DNA of 15,125 bases from Gammaproteobacteria bacterium (GCA_003476445.1 DMUF01000008.1:4314-19438); one strand, 5' to 3'; positions 1 to 7,217 are shown, numbered from the stretch's first letter. Notes: a model not told the origin generated them from the letters alone. Numbers and translations are program-made.

Positions 1-699
1 TCCATCGCCGAGCCCGCCGGAGCCCTGGCGGTGGCGGGTTTGAAGAAGTTCGTGGCGCGGGCGCAGCCTGCCGCCGACACAGAGCTCTGCGCAATCGTCA
101 GTGGCGCCAACGTGAATTTCGATCGACTGCGCCATATCTCGGAGCGAGCGGAGCTGGGCGAGCAGCGCGAGGCGATTCTGGGTGTGACCATTCCGGAGGT
201 GCCCGGCAGTTTCCTTCGTTTCTGCACGGCGCTCGGCAAGCGTTCGGTCAGCGAGTTCAACTACCGATATGCGAGCAACAGTGCTGCCCATGTGTACGTG
301 GGCCTGCAGATCGCAACCGGGCAGGATCGCGCCCTGCTGATCGACACCCTGCGCGAAGCAGGCTACGACGTCGCGGACATGACCGACAACGAGGCTGCCA
401 AACTCCACGTGCGGCATATGGTGGGCGGTCGGTCAGGGGAAGAGAAACCGGAACTGCTGTTCCGCGTTGAATTCCCGGAGCGGCCGGGAGCGCTGGCCAG
501 ATTTCTCTCCGGACTCGGCAGCCATTGGAATATCACGCTGTTCCACTACCGCAATCACGGCGCTGCCTGGGGCCGTGTTCTCGTGGGTTTCGAGGGCAGC
601 GCGCAGGATCGACCGCGGCTAGTCGCAGATCTGCGCCGCATTGGCTTTCGCTTCTGGGAAGAGACCGAGAACCGGGCTTATCAGCTGTTCCTGCAATAG
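1..699 (+). CDS. ilvA: Threonine ammonia-lyase, biosynthetic (3' part, C-terminal 232 aa)
   Basis: PLP enzyme that deaminates threonine to 2-oxobutanoate, the first committed step of isoleucine synthesis, in the cytoplasm. The reading frame is open from base 1, so the start and most of the catalytic domain lie upstream of the window. The visible part begins with the conserved end of the catalytic domain (SIAEPAGALAVAGLKK). Two ACT-like regulatory repeats follow, at about visible residues 57-128 (GVTIPEVPGSF) and 150-221 (FRVEFPERPGALARF). Two C-terminal ACT domains are typical of the long biosynthetic enzyme, which isoleucine inhibits and valine relieves. The catabolic TdcB type lacks them. 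The gene ends with TAG and converges on the def gene 46 bases away. Family assignment is firm; allosteric behaviour is inferred from the family. Confidence 0.95.
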   Translation, partial: SIAEPAGALAVAGLKKFVARAQPAADTELCAIVSGANVNFDRLRHISERAELGEQREAILGVTIPEVPGSFLRFCTALGKRSVSEFNYRYASNSAAHVYVGLQIATGQDRALLIDTLREAGYDVADMTDNEAAKLHVRHMVGGRSGEEKPELLFRVEFPERPGALARFLSGLGSHWNITLFHYRNHGAAWGRVLVGFEGSAQDRPRLVADLRRIGFRFWEETENRAYQLFLQ

Positions 700-745
700 C
701 GCCTGCGGTGTCGGTCTGAGCAGAGCCGCGCAGGTACGGGGGTCA

Positions 746-1282
746 TCAGGCATCAGGCAGCACGTGATGCAGTTCGCTCTCGAAGACGAGCTGACGCGAG
801 TCTGAAAGCCGATCCACATAGAGCACGCCGTCCAGATGATCGAACTCGTGCTGGAATGCGGTCGCAGGAAAGCCGCTGCGTATCAGATCGATCGGGTTTC
901 CCTCCGGATCCCGTGCCTGAACCCGGATCGACTGGGGGCGCTCGACGAGACCGCGCAAACCAGGAACGGAAAGGCAGCCTTCCCAGTACCCTGCCGTGCT
1001 TGGATCGAGCACCGAAATGGTTGGATTCACGAACACCGAGAGTGGCATGGGCTCGAGGTGGCCATAGCGCGTGGGTCCGCCCCGAAACTGCAGGATGGCC
1101 ACGCGCACCGATACACCGATCTGTGGCGCGGCGAGACCAATGCCCCCCGCCTCTGCGAGGGTATCAACCATGTCCGTGATCAGCGCCATCAGGGCGGCTG
1201 ATCCGAACGCGGTCTTCGGCAGCGGGGCGGCCACCTGTCTCAGGATCGGGTGGCCCATGCGAAGAATCGGTCGAACAGGCAT
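746..1282 (-). CDS. def: Peptide deformylase
   Basis: Metalloenzyme that removes the N-formyl group from initiator methionine of nascent proteins. All three family motifs are intact in this 178 aa protein: GIGLAAPQ (residues 47-54), EGCLS (101-105, metal ligand Cys103) and QHEFDH (144-149, metal ligands His145 and His149, catalytic Glu146). The second motif reads EGCLSVPGLRG rather than the EGCLSIPEQRA of the main E. coli enzyme. This resembles the organelle-like type 1A deformylases often present as a second copy, so it may be a def paralogue. The ATG shares its A with the TGA stop of the upstream fau gene (TGATG), implying translational coupling. The usual partner, fmt, is not in this window. 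Confidence 0.93.
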   Translation of the reverse strand: MPVRPILRMGHPILRQVAAPLPKTAFGSAALMALITDMVDTLAEAGGIGLAAPQIGVSVRVAILQFRGGPTRYGHLEPMPLSVFVNPTISVLDPSTAGYWEGCLSVPGLRGLVERPQSIRVQARDPEGNPIDLIRSGFPATAFQHEFDHLDGVLYVDRLSDSRQLVFESELHHVLPDA

Positions 1283-1914
1283 CAGTCGACGATAGCGCCC
1301 GTGGCGCGCTTGCGAAACAGGGTCATCCCGATTTCTGTCACGACGCCCTCGAGCGGAACATCCCAGTCAGCGCTGGGCAGCGCGTGCGCGCTTCGCTGCA
1401 GCTCATGCGCGTAGCCAATCAGGCGCGGCCGGAGGGCCGCGGGCAGAGCAGACAGGGTTCGATCGTAGAAACCCGCGCCCATGCCAAGCCGAGAACCCTG
1501 ATCGTCGAATCCAACGAGCGGTACGACCAGTCGATCAAGCCCGAGAAGCGGTACGCGCGGGGCGGTGGCGGCCGGCTCCGGAATTCCGTAACGGTTTCGG
1601 ACCAGCTGCGCGCCGGGATACCAGCGCCGAAACTCGAGATGTGGGCCTCGCCCCGGAGAGATCGTGACGACGGGCAGCGCAAGCGTTACGCCCTGCGTCG
1701 CGAGCCGCTCCGCAAGGGGCAGAGGTGAGAGCTCTCCGTCTGCAGGAATGTACAGGGCGACGGTGCGCGAGCCCCAGAAGAGGTTGGACGCGAGAGCGTG
1801 GCGCGCGGCGGCCCTGGCGCGGGCGCGCTGTTCGATCGGAGAGAGCGCCTGACGCAAGGCGCGAAAGTGGCGGCGCAGCGTGCGCCGCGTCACCGCGTCC
1901 GGGGATGGAGCCAT
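1282..1914 (-). CDS. fau: 5-formyltetrahydrofolate cyclo-ligase
   Basis: Converts 5-formyl-THF to 5,10-methenyl-THF using ATP, returning an inhibitory side product of the serine/glycine one-carbon cycle to the active folate pool. The 210 aa length is normal. The family signature is clear: GFDDQGSRLGMGAGFYDR at residues 135-152, plus RYGIPEP (108-114) and the IPADGELS segment around residue 60. It lies directly downstream of the 6S RNA gene, 26 bases after its 3' end. This is the conserved zapA-ssrS-fau (ygfA) order known in E. coli, where 6S RNA and fau can share a transcript. No terminator is visible between them. The start ATG has only a weak purine-rich ribosome site. The stop overlaps the def start by one base. 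Confidence 0.93.
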   Translation of the reverse strand: MAPSPDAVTRRTLRRHFRALRQALSPIEQRARARAAARHALASNLFWGSRTVALYIPADGELSPLPLAERLATQGVTLALPVVTISPGRGPHLEFRRWYPGAQLVRNRYGIPEPAATAPRVPLLGLDRLVVPLVGFDDQGSRLGMGAGFYDRTLSALPAALRPRLIGYAHELQRSAHALPSADWDVPLEGVVTEIGMTLFRKRATGAIVD

Positions 1915-1940
1915 GACCGTTGTCTCGCTACCCCTTGATG

Positions 1941-2132
1941 GGATCTCCCGAGTATGACGCTGTCAGTTTGGCCCTGAACCGTCGAGGTTCAAGGCGGAAG
2001 ACTCGCCCGATTCGCAGGCTTCCCGATCAACCGCTAGCGGTGTCAGGCGTGCACATGGAGTCCGGGGTGGCCTTCCTTTGGCGTTTATAACGGCTCAGGG
2101 ACGATCACCAACTGGCGGGCACCCCAGGAGAT
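1941..2132 (-). ncRNA. ssrS: 6S RNA
   Basis: Stationary-phase RNA that binds sigma70-RNA polymerase by mimicking an open promoter. About 192 nt are predicted, close to the 184 nt of E. coli. On the minus strand the 5' end ATCTCC pairs with GGAGAT near the 3' end, closing the molecule. GTCCCTGAGCCG before the central bubble is nearly identical to the E. coli pRNA template region. GAAGCCT follows on the other side. The CCTTGAACC/GGTTCAGGG hairpin (about 1994-1972) matches the E. coli CCTTGAACC...GGTTCAAGGG element. The position between zapA and fau is the conserved ssrS site. Ends are inferred from the terminal stem and from the spacing to the TATACT -10 box; the 3' end may be off by a few bases. 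Confidence 0.93.
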
Positions 2133-2138
2133 AAAAAG

Positions 2139-2144
2139 AGTATA
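2139..2144 (-). promoter_or_regulatory. Likely -10 box of the 6S RNA promoter
   Basis: The minus-strand hexamer TATACT differs from the sigma70 consensus TATAAT at one position. Its last base is seven bases from A2132, exactly where the closing stem of 6S RNA begins, so A2132 is a good +1. The corresponding -35 position falls inside the last codons of zapA and shows no good match. The promoter may therefore depend on the -10 element and upstream sequence. Confidence 0.6.
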
Positions 2145-2151
2145 GCCCAAT

Positions 2152-2463
2152 TCAGAGCTTGAGCTGCTTGTGCTCGGCCAGGGCCACCATGATGCGGTCA
2201 GTCAGATGGCGCGCGCGTCCGTTATGATCGCTCTGGATCTCGCCGAGTGTCTGCCGCTTCTGCAGCATCTCGTGGGTAATGTTCAGCGCGGCCATGACCG
2301 CGATGCGGTCGATGCCGAAGACTTTGCCCGCTTCCCGGATGCGACGCATCTGCTGGTCAAGGAACCCGGCAGCCGCCGTCAGGGCTTCCACCTCTTCTGC
2401 CGGACAGCTCACCTGAAATTCTTTTTCGAGGATCTTGACGCTGACGGTCGTGGTCTCGGTCAT
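2152..2463 (-). CDS. zapA: Cell division protein ZapA
   Basis: Cytoplasmic FtsZ-associated protein that bundles FtsZ protofilaments at midcell. The 103 aa length is typical. The N-terminal part has the ZapA beta-strand pattern VSVKILEKEFQVSCPAEE, followed by a helical stretch containing the family segment FGIDRIAVMAALNITHEML and a charged C-terminal coiled coil. It starts seven bases after the stop of the ZapB-like gene, so the two are almost certainly co-transcribed. The ATG at 2463 agrees with the family N-terminus. Its 3' end overlaps the likely 6S RNA promoter region, with 6S RNA and fau downstream, the conserved gammaproteobacterial order. Confidence 0.93.
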   Translation of the reverse strand: MTETTTVSVKILEKEFQVSCPAEEVEALTAAAGFLDQQMRRIREAGKVFGIDRIAVMAALNITHEMLQKRQTLGEIQSDHNGRARHLTDRIMVALAEHKQLKL

Positions 2464-2470
2464 CGAAATG

Positions 2471-2683
2471 TCAGTCCTGTTCGAGGGCTTTCAGACGGAT
2501 GATCATGGATTCGACCCGGCTTTTGGCGAGCTCATTCTTTTCGATGAGCTTCGCGCGCTCGGTCGTCCAGTTCTGTTGCTGCGCGCGCAGCGCGCGGTTT
2601 TCGCGACTCAATACAGCGCAGAGGTCGAGCAGTTCGACCACCTTCTGTTCCAGCGCGATCCATTCAGTGCTCGCATTGCTCAT
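2471..2683 (-). CDS. ZapB-like small coiled-coil protein (TIGR02449-type)
   Basis: A 70 aa protein that is almost entirely predicted coiled coil: heptad-spaced hydrophobics run from WIALEQKVVELLDLC through the LSRENRALRAQ segment to MIIRLKALEQ. There is no signal peptide or membrane segment. Short proteins of this type sit directly upstream of zapA in many gammaproteobacteria and are annotated as TIGR02449 or ZapB-like. In E. coli, ZapB is a coiled-coil protein that joins the Z-ring through ZapA. Position and architecture support a Z-ring role, but sequence alone does not prove orthology to E. coli ZapB, so no symbol is given. It is the first gene of the minus-strand block and is divergent from ygfB across 147 bases. 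Confidence 0.8.
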   Translation of the reverse strand: MSNASTEWIALEQKVVELLDLCAVLSRENRALRAQQQNWTTERAKLIEKNELAKSRVESMIIRLKALEQD

Positions 2684-2830
2684 GGCTGTACTGCGTGCGG
2701 GGCGGACTATGGGATGCGGAAGATTCTGCGCTCAAAGCGCGGGCATGGGAAGCACTCCGCCGCGGCGCCGTCGGCGCGAGCGCCGGTTCTGGTAGCATGC
2801 GGACTTCAATAATCTGCCGGGAGCGCGCGA

Positions 2831-3406
2831 TTGGCTGATTTAGAGACGCTCGCAGAGCTTGCCCGAGCAGCCGTAGCCGACGTTTCGGGCTGCTCCCCGG
2901 CCGAATTGCACGGGGCGGTGTGCGGGCTCGCGGTATTCAACCCGAGTCCGTTCCCGTTTGATGGGCTTGCGGATCTGCTGGATGCGAGGATCGATCCCGC
3001 CGATCCGTCGCTCTGGAGTTTCGTCGAGGCAACGTGCGGCGCGCTCGAGGCGGATGATTTCGGCTTTGCGCTTCTGTTACCCGAGCTGGATGATGCGTCG
3101 ACGGCGGAGCGACTTGCCGAGCTTGCTCGCTGGTGCGCGCGGTTTCTCGACGCCTTTGCGCGCGGTCTTGCCGATTTTCCCGCGCCCGAGGACGGTGATC
3201 TCGATGCGGCGGGGCCGTTTCTCCCGCCCGAGGTTCAGGAGATCATCGATGATCTCGCCGCCATCGCGGATGCGGATGCCGCCTCCGCGGAAGATCTCTC
3301 CGACGAGGTCGAAAGCGATCTGGTGGAACTGGAGGAATTCGTGAAGGTCGGCGTTCTGCTGATGCGGAGTGTGCTGAGTCATGACGACAGCGATAACCCT
3401 GCGTGA
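2831..3406 (+). CDS. ygfB: UPF0149 family protein YgfB
   Basis: Acidic, all-helical cytoplasmic protein of the UPF0149 (YgfB/YecA) family, 191 aa. Family features are the N-terminal SPAELHGAVCGLA (about residues 22-34), LLPELDD followed by ARWCARFLDAFARGL in the middle, and an acidic C-terminal helix region around VELEEFVKVGVLLM. The start is a TTG with a good ribosome site GGGAG at 2819-2823, seven bases upstream; no ATG fits the family N-terminus. It overlaps pepP by 26 bases, the same ygfB-pepP-ubiH order as in E. coli. Molecular function is poorly known. In Pseudomonas aeruginosa, YgfB affects ampDh3 expression and beta-lactam resistance, which cannot be assumed here. It lacks the C-terminal SEC-C zinc motif of YecA. 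Confidence 0.88.
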   Translation: MADLETLAELARAAVADVSGCSPAELHGAVCGLAVFNPSPFPFDGLADLLDARIDPADPSLWSFVEATCGALEADDFGFALLLPELDDASTAERLAELARWCARFLDAFARGLADFPAPEDGDLDAAGPFLPPEVQEIIDDLAAIADADAASAEDLSDEVESDLVELEEFVKVGVLLMRSVLSHDDSDNPA

Positions 3407-4760
3407 ATATCGTCAGCGTCGCGCCGAGCTCATGCGGCTCATGGCGCCCGGATCGGTGGCGCTGGTGCCGGCTGCATCGATCCGTCTGCGCAACCGGGAC
3501 ACGGAATACCTGTTCCGGCAGGACAGCGATTTCTATTACCTGACCGGTTTCAATGAGCCCGATGCGCTCCTGGTGCTTGCACCCGGGCGCGCTCATGGCG
3601 AAGTCGTGCTCTTTTGTCGCGAGCGCGACGCGCGGGGTGAGCTCTACGACGGTGAACGCTGCGGGCCGGAGCGCGCGGTGGAGCGGCTCCGGGTTGACGA
3701 CGCTTTTCCGGTCGGCGATCTCGACGACATTCTGCCGGGCATGCTCGAGGGCTGCGAGCGCATTTACATGACCCTCGGTGAGTATCCTGAGCTCGACAAC
3801 AGAGTACTCCATTGGGTTAACAGCATTCGCGCCCGTGAGGCAGGCGGAGCGCGCTCACCCGGCGAGTTTGTGGCGCTGAAGCACCTGCTGCACGAACAGC
3901 GACTGATCAAATCGACGGCGGAACTGCGCATCATGCGCGAGGCGGCGTCGATCACCGTCGCCGCGCACTGCCGCGCCATGCGCGCGTGTCAGCCGGGCAT
4001 GACCGAGCTCGCTCTCGAAGCCGAGCTCTTGCACGAATTCATGTCCCGCGGGGCGCGGACACCCGCTTATTCAAGCATCGTTGCCGGCGGCTCCAATGCC
4101 TGCGTCATGCATTACGTCGACAATGCTGCGCCATTGGCGGATGGGGATCTCGTGCTTATCGATGCAGGCTGCGAGTACGCGCACTACGCCTCGGACGTGA
4201 CGCGCACATTCCCGGTCAACGGCCGTTTCTCGGCGCAACAGCAAGCCCTCTACGAAGTGGTTCTTGAGGCCAATCTTCGCGCCATTGCGGCGTGTCGTCC
4301 CGGTGCGCATTTCATGCAGCCCCACCAGACCGCGCTGGAAGTGATGGTAGACGGGCTGGTTGATCTTGGACTGCTGACCGGCGATCGCGACGAGCTCATG
4401 GCAAGCGGGGCATTCCGACGGTTCTGTCCGCACAACTCGTCGCATTGGCTTGGCAGTGATGTGCACGATGTCGGCGACTACCGCGTGGCGGGTGTCTGGC
4501 GTGATCTCGAGCCGGGCATGGTATTGACCATCGAGCCTGGAATTTACGTCCAGCCCGATGACCGGCAGGTCGCGGAGCACTGGCGTGGTATCGGCATTCG
4601 CGTCGAAGACGATGTCGTGATCACGCGTTCCGGTCGTGAGGTGCTGACGGACGCAGCACCCAAATCCGTCGCGGATATCACCCGGCTCATGGGCGCTCGG
4701 CGTAGAAAGGCGGTGGCATCGCGTAGAACGGCTCAAACCGCGTCGGCGGACCAGGGCTGA
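3381..4760 (+). CDS. pepP: Xaa-Pro aminopeptidase P
   Basis: Dinuclear manganese peptidase that releases the N-terminal residue from peptides with proline in position two. At 459 aa it is slightly longer than the E. coli enzyme, with a basic, low-complexity tail after about residue 437. The N-terminal AMP_N domain (about 1-170; NRDTEYLFRQDSDFYYLTGF) is followed by the pita-bread catalytic domain. All five metal ligands are present: Asp261 (LIDAG), Asp272 (SDVTRTFP), His355 (SSHWLG), Glu385 (TIEPGIYV) and Glu409 (GIRVEDDV). The ATG lies inside the end of ygfB, with GGAG at 3366-3369. The stop is four bases before the ubiH start, so the three genes form one operon. Confidence 0.95.
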   Translation: MTTAITLREYRQRRAELMRLMAPGSVALVPAASIRLRNRDTEYLFRQDSDFYYLTGFNEPDALLVLAPGRAHGEVVLFCRERDARGELYDGERCGPERAVERLRVDDAFPVGDLDDILPGMLEGCERIYMTLGEYPELDNRVLHWVNSIRAREAGGARSPGEFVALKHLLHEQRLIKSTAELRIMREAASITVAAHCRAMRACQPGMTELALEAELLHEFMSRGARTPAYSSIVAGGSNACVMHYVDNAAPLADGDLVLIDAGCEYAHYASDVTRTFPVNGRFSAQQQALYEVVLEANLRAIAACRPGAHFMQPHQTALEVMVDGLVDLGLLTGDRDELMASGAFRRFCPHNSSHWLGSDVHDVGDYRVAGVWRDLEPGMVLTIEPGIYVQPDDRQVAEHWRGIGIRVEDDVVITRSGREVLTDAAPKSVADITRLMGARRRKAVASRRTAQTASADQG

Positions 4761-4764
4761 CGGG

Positions 4765-5973
4765 GTGGCACATACAGAGCGCACGGACCTCAAGGTAGAC
4801 GTTGCCGTTGTTGGCGGCGGCTTGATTGGCGCGGCAGCTGCGCTGGGCGTCGCCCGGTCGGGGCGTTCTGTCGCCCTTGTTGATCCCGCGTCGCCGCTGG
4901 CGGTTGACTGGCAGCCGCCGCGACTGGGGCATGACCTGCGCAATGTTGCCCTCGGGCTAGCGGCTCAGGGTCTCTTGGAGCACTTGGGTGTCTGGGCGAG
5001 CTTCGCCCCAACGCCTTATGCCGGTATGCGCGTCCGCGATTCCCGAGGCACCGCGATGCTGGCCTTCGATGCGAATGAGCTCGGTCACCCCTGTCTCGGT
5101 TTCATGCTGGAAAACGGGCCCACGGTGCGTGCCTTGTGGCGGGCGCTGCCCGCCGCCGGGGTTATGCTCGCTGAGGGCGCGGTGCGGGGTGTGGCGACGG
5201 GGTCCGAGGAAGTCCGCCTCGATCTGGGTGCCAAAGCCGTCTGCGCACGCCTGGTCCTGGTGGCGGACGGCGCGCAGTCACGGGTTCGCGCCGCGCTCGG
5301 CGTTTCCGCTACCCGCTACCCGACCGGGCATGCGGCGCTGGTAACGGTAGTCGAGACCGCTCAGCCGCACGCGGGGGTTGCGCATCAGGTATTCGAGCCC
5401 GAGGGTCCCGTCGCCCTGCTGCCGACAGCGACCGCAAACCGGGTTTCCGTTGTCTGGTCGCAGCCGCCGCAGCAAGCCGAGCGCCGTCTGCAGCTCGATG
5501 ACGCGCGATTTGCCGATGAACTTGCCACGGCGACACAGCATTGCCTGGGACCGGTGGTCGACTGCGATGCGCGCGCGGCCTTCCCGCTCGAACAGCTGCT
5601 CGTCGCCGGGTGTCACCCACACCCGCGCGTGCTCATCATCGGTGATGCGGCGCATGTGCTGCACCCGCTCGCGGGGCTTGGGGCGAATCTGGGTTTCGAT
5701 GATGTGCGCACACTGCTCGCGCGGCTGACGAGTCTGCCGGCTGGATCCGATCCGGGCGCGCCAGGGGTGTGGTCGACCTTCGCTCGGCGTCGGGAAGCGC
5801 AGGCGGCGCGAATGGTCGCGCTGATGGCGGGGCTGAAGTCGGTTTATGCCGCTGCCGGTCCGTGGCCGCAGTGGATGCGCAACACCGGCGTGCGGCTGCT
5901 TGGGAATCTTGGTCCGTTGCGGCGCACGCTCATGCGCGAGGCGATGGGGATCGGCCCGCTCGCGGCGATCTGA
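4765..5973 (+). CDS. ubiH: UbiH-family FAD-dependent ubiquinone biosynthesis hydroxylase
   Basis: Flavoprotein monooxygenase of the UbiH/UbiF/UbiI (COQ6) family, which hydroxylates the aromatic ring of ubiquinone precursors. At 402 aa it has the normal length. The ADP-binding motif VVGGGLIGAA lies at residues 15-24, the DG motif ADGAQSRVRAALG at 167-179, and the second FAD motif IGDAAHVLHPLAG at 292-304. After that motif the family usually has a Gln (AGQG), but here Leu305 stands (AGLGANLGFDDV). The GTG start has CAGGG eight bases upstream and begins four bases after the pepP stop. The position after ygfB-pepP supports UbiH (C4 hydroxylase in E. coli). Sequence motifs alone cannot fix which ring position is modified, and no ubiI follows as it does in E. 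coli. Confidence 0.87.
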   Translation: MAHTERTDLKVDVAVVGGGLIGAAAALGVARSGRSVALVDPASPLAVDWQPPRLGHDLRNVALGLAAQGLLEHLGVWASFAPTPYAGMRVRDSRGTAMLAFDANELGHPCLGFMLENGPTVRALWRALPAAGVMLAEGAVRGVATGSEEVRLDLGAKAVCARLVLVADGAQSRVRAALGVSATRYPTGHAALVTVVETAQPHAGVAHQVFEPEGPVALLPTATANRVSVVWSQPPQQAERRLQLDDARFADELATATQHCLGPVVDCDARAAFPLEQLLVAGCHPHPRVLIIGDAAHVLHPLAGLGANLGFDDVRTLLARLTSLPAGSDPGAPGVWSTFARRREAQAARMVALMAGLKSVYAAAGPWPQWMRNTGVRLLGNLGPLRRTLMREAMGIGPLAAI

Positions 5974-5997
5974 CGCCTTGCTGCTCGCGAGCAGGCG
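5974..5997 (+). terminator. Hairpin after ubiH, possible weak terminator
   Basis: Immediately after the ubiH stop lies a perfect 14-base palindrome, CTGCTCGCGAGCAG (5981-5994), which can form a stem with a CGCG loop. CGCC at 5974-5977 and GGCG at 5994-5997 allow an alternative, longer fold. Only a mixed C/T stretch follows, not a clean T run, so this is a weak intrinsic terminator or a pause/processing hairpin. It would separate the ygfB-pepP-ubiH operon from the gcv genes 109 bases further on. Confidence 0.3.
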
Positions 5998-6076
5998 GCA
6001 ACTCTCTTCTTCCGGGTTACGTCCGTCTACGCACTGGCCTGGGAATCAGGCTTAAACTATCGCTCTTCTGCGCTCC

Positions 6077-6080
6077 AGGA
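6077..6080 (+). promoter_or_regulatory. Ribosome binding site deciding the gcvT start
   Basis: AGGA here is two bases from the ATG at 6083, which is too close for initiation, but eight bases from the in-frame ATG at 6089, which is near ideal. It therefore favours 6089 as the real start. Confidence 0.6.
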
Positions 6081-6088
6081 ACATGTTC

Positions 6089-7189
6089 ATGGATTCTGCG
6101 TCTGACGCCCCCCTGCTCTGCACGCCGTTACACCCGGCACACGTTGCCGCGGGCGCGCGGCTGGTACCCTTCGCCGGGTGGGAGATGCCGCTGCACTACG
6201 GCTCGCAGCTGGCGGAACATCACGCCGTCCGCAGCGGAAGCGGTGTCTTCGACGTATCCCACATGGCGATCTTTGATCTCTCGGGGGCGGGAGCAACGAG
6301 TCTGCTTGAGCGTGTGGTAGCCAACAACGTCGCTCGCCTCGACGGAGTCGGAAAGGCGCTCTACGGGGTGGCGCTCAACGAACAGGGCGGCGTCATTGAT
6401 GACCTCATCGTCTATCGCCGCGCCGAGGGCTATCGGGTCGTATCCAACGCCGGAACCCGTGCCCGGGTGCGCGAGTGGCTTGCAGCCTGCAACAGCAGCG
6501 GGGCAACCATCGCAGAACAGCCGCTTGCCATGCTCGCGGTGCAGGGGCCCCGTGCCCTGCAACTGTTCGAGCAGGCGGCCGATTGGGCGGATCTTGGTTC
6601 GCTCCCGTCCTTCTCTGCCGCCGAGCGGGGGTCGTGGATGGTTGCGCGTACGGGCTATACCGGAGAAGACGGCTGCGAGGTCATGCTGCCGGGTGATGAG
6701 GCGATGGCGCTCTGGAACGAGCTTCTGCGCCTAGGGGTCACTCCGGTCGGGCTTGGTGCGCGGGATACGCTCAGGCTCGAAGCCGGCCTGAACCTTTACG
6801 GGCAGGACATGGACGAGTCCACCAGCCCGCTCGTTTCGAATCTCGGCTGGACCATTGCGTGGAAGCCGGCCGAGCGGCAATTCATTGGTCGCGCGGCGCT
6901 CGAGGCGGAGCGCGCGCGGGGCGTCGGCGAGCGGCTGACCGGCCTGGTCATGGAGGCGCGCGGTGTGTTGCGCCATGGTCAGCCGGTGCGTACGGCGGTG
7001 GGAATGGGTGTTGTGACGAGCGGTATCTTCTCGCCGACCTTGGGTTACAGTATTGCGCTTGCGCGCGTGCCGCAGAATGGCTCGAGTCCCGCGGAGCAGC
7101 AATGCGAGGTCGAGATTCGCGGGAAATGGCACCCCGCGCGGCTCGTCAAACCACCCTTCGTGCGCAGCGGACAGCGCGTTTTTGAGTGA
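6089..7189 (+). CDS. gcvT: Glycine cleavage system T protein (aminomethyltransferase)
   Basis: Moves the methylene group from aminomethyl-lipoyl-GcvH onto tetrahydrofolate, releasing ammonia and 5,10-methylene-THF. The product is 366 aa from the ATG chosen by ribosome-site spacing; a further ATG two codons upstream is less likely. Numbering from the upstream ATG, the folate-binding domain carries FAGWEMPLHYG (30-40), VFDVSHM (55-61) and GGVIDDLIVYR (102-112), the last holding the catalytic Asp of the family. ARTGYTGEDGCEV (188-200) and GLGARDTLRLEAGLNLYG (223-240) follow, and the C-terminal domain ends with the TSGIFSPTLGYSIALARVP region. Length and motifs are complete. It is the first gene of gcvT-gcvH-gcvPA-gcvPB; gcvH starts 28 bases downstream. 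Confidence 0.95.
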   Translation: MDSASDAPLLCTPLHPAHVAAGARLVPFAGWEMPLHYGSQLAEHHAVRSGSGVFDVSHMAIFDLSGAGATSLLERVVANNVARLDGVGKALYGVALNEQGGVIDDLIVYRRAEGYRVVSNAGTRARVREWLAACNSSGATIAEQPLAMLAVQGPRALQLFEQAADWADLGSLPSFSAAERGSWMVARTGYTGEDGCEVMLPGDEAMALWNELLRLGVTPVGLGARDTLRLEAGLNLYGQDMDESTSPLVSNLGWTIAWKPAERQFIGRAALEAERARGVGERLTGLVMEARGVLRHGQPVRTAVGMGVVTSGIFSPTLGYSIALARVPQNGSSPAEQQCEVEIRGKWHPARLVKPPFVRSGQRVFE

Positions 7190-7217
7190 ATTCCGTCGAG
7201 ACCATCCGGAGCGAAAC

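Noticed and set aside
702..734. CCTGCG / CGCAGG inverted repeat between convergent ilvA and def
   Set aside because: The stem is only six pairs with a 21-base loop and no T run on either strand, so it is too weak to call a terminator.
2684..2830. Divergent promoters between the ZapB-like gene and ygfB
   Set aside because: Hexamers such as AATAAT (2808-2813) resemble a -10 box, but they lie too close to the ygfB ribosome site and lack a -35 at proper spacing. No confident promoter could be assigned on either strand.
4071..4943. Minus-strand open frame spanning the pepP/ubiH junction
   Set aside because: It crosses two clear plus-strand genes and its translation shows no domain; the pepP metal ligands and the UbiH FAD motif are encoded on the other strand.
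5974..6088. Possible glycine riboswitch upstream of gcvT
   Set aside because: The gap is only 115 bases and I could not find the conserved aptamer core or a tandem aptamer pattern. A covariance search would settle it.
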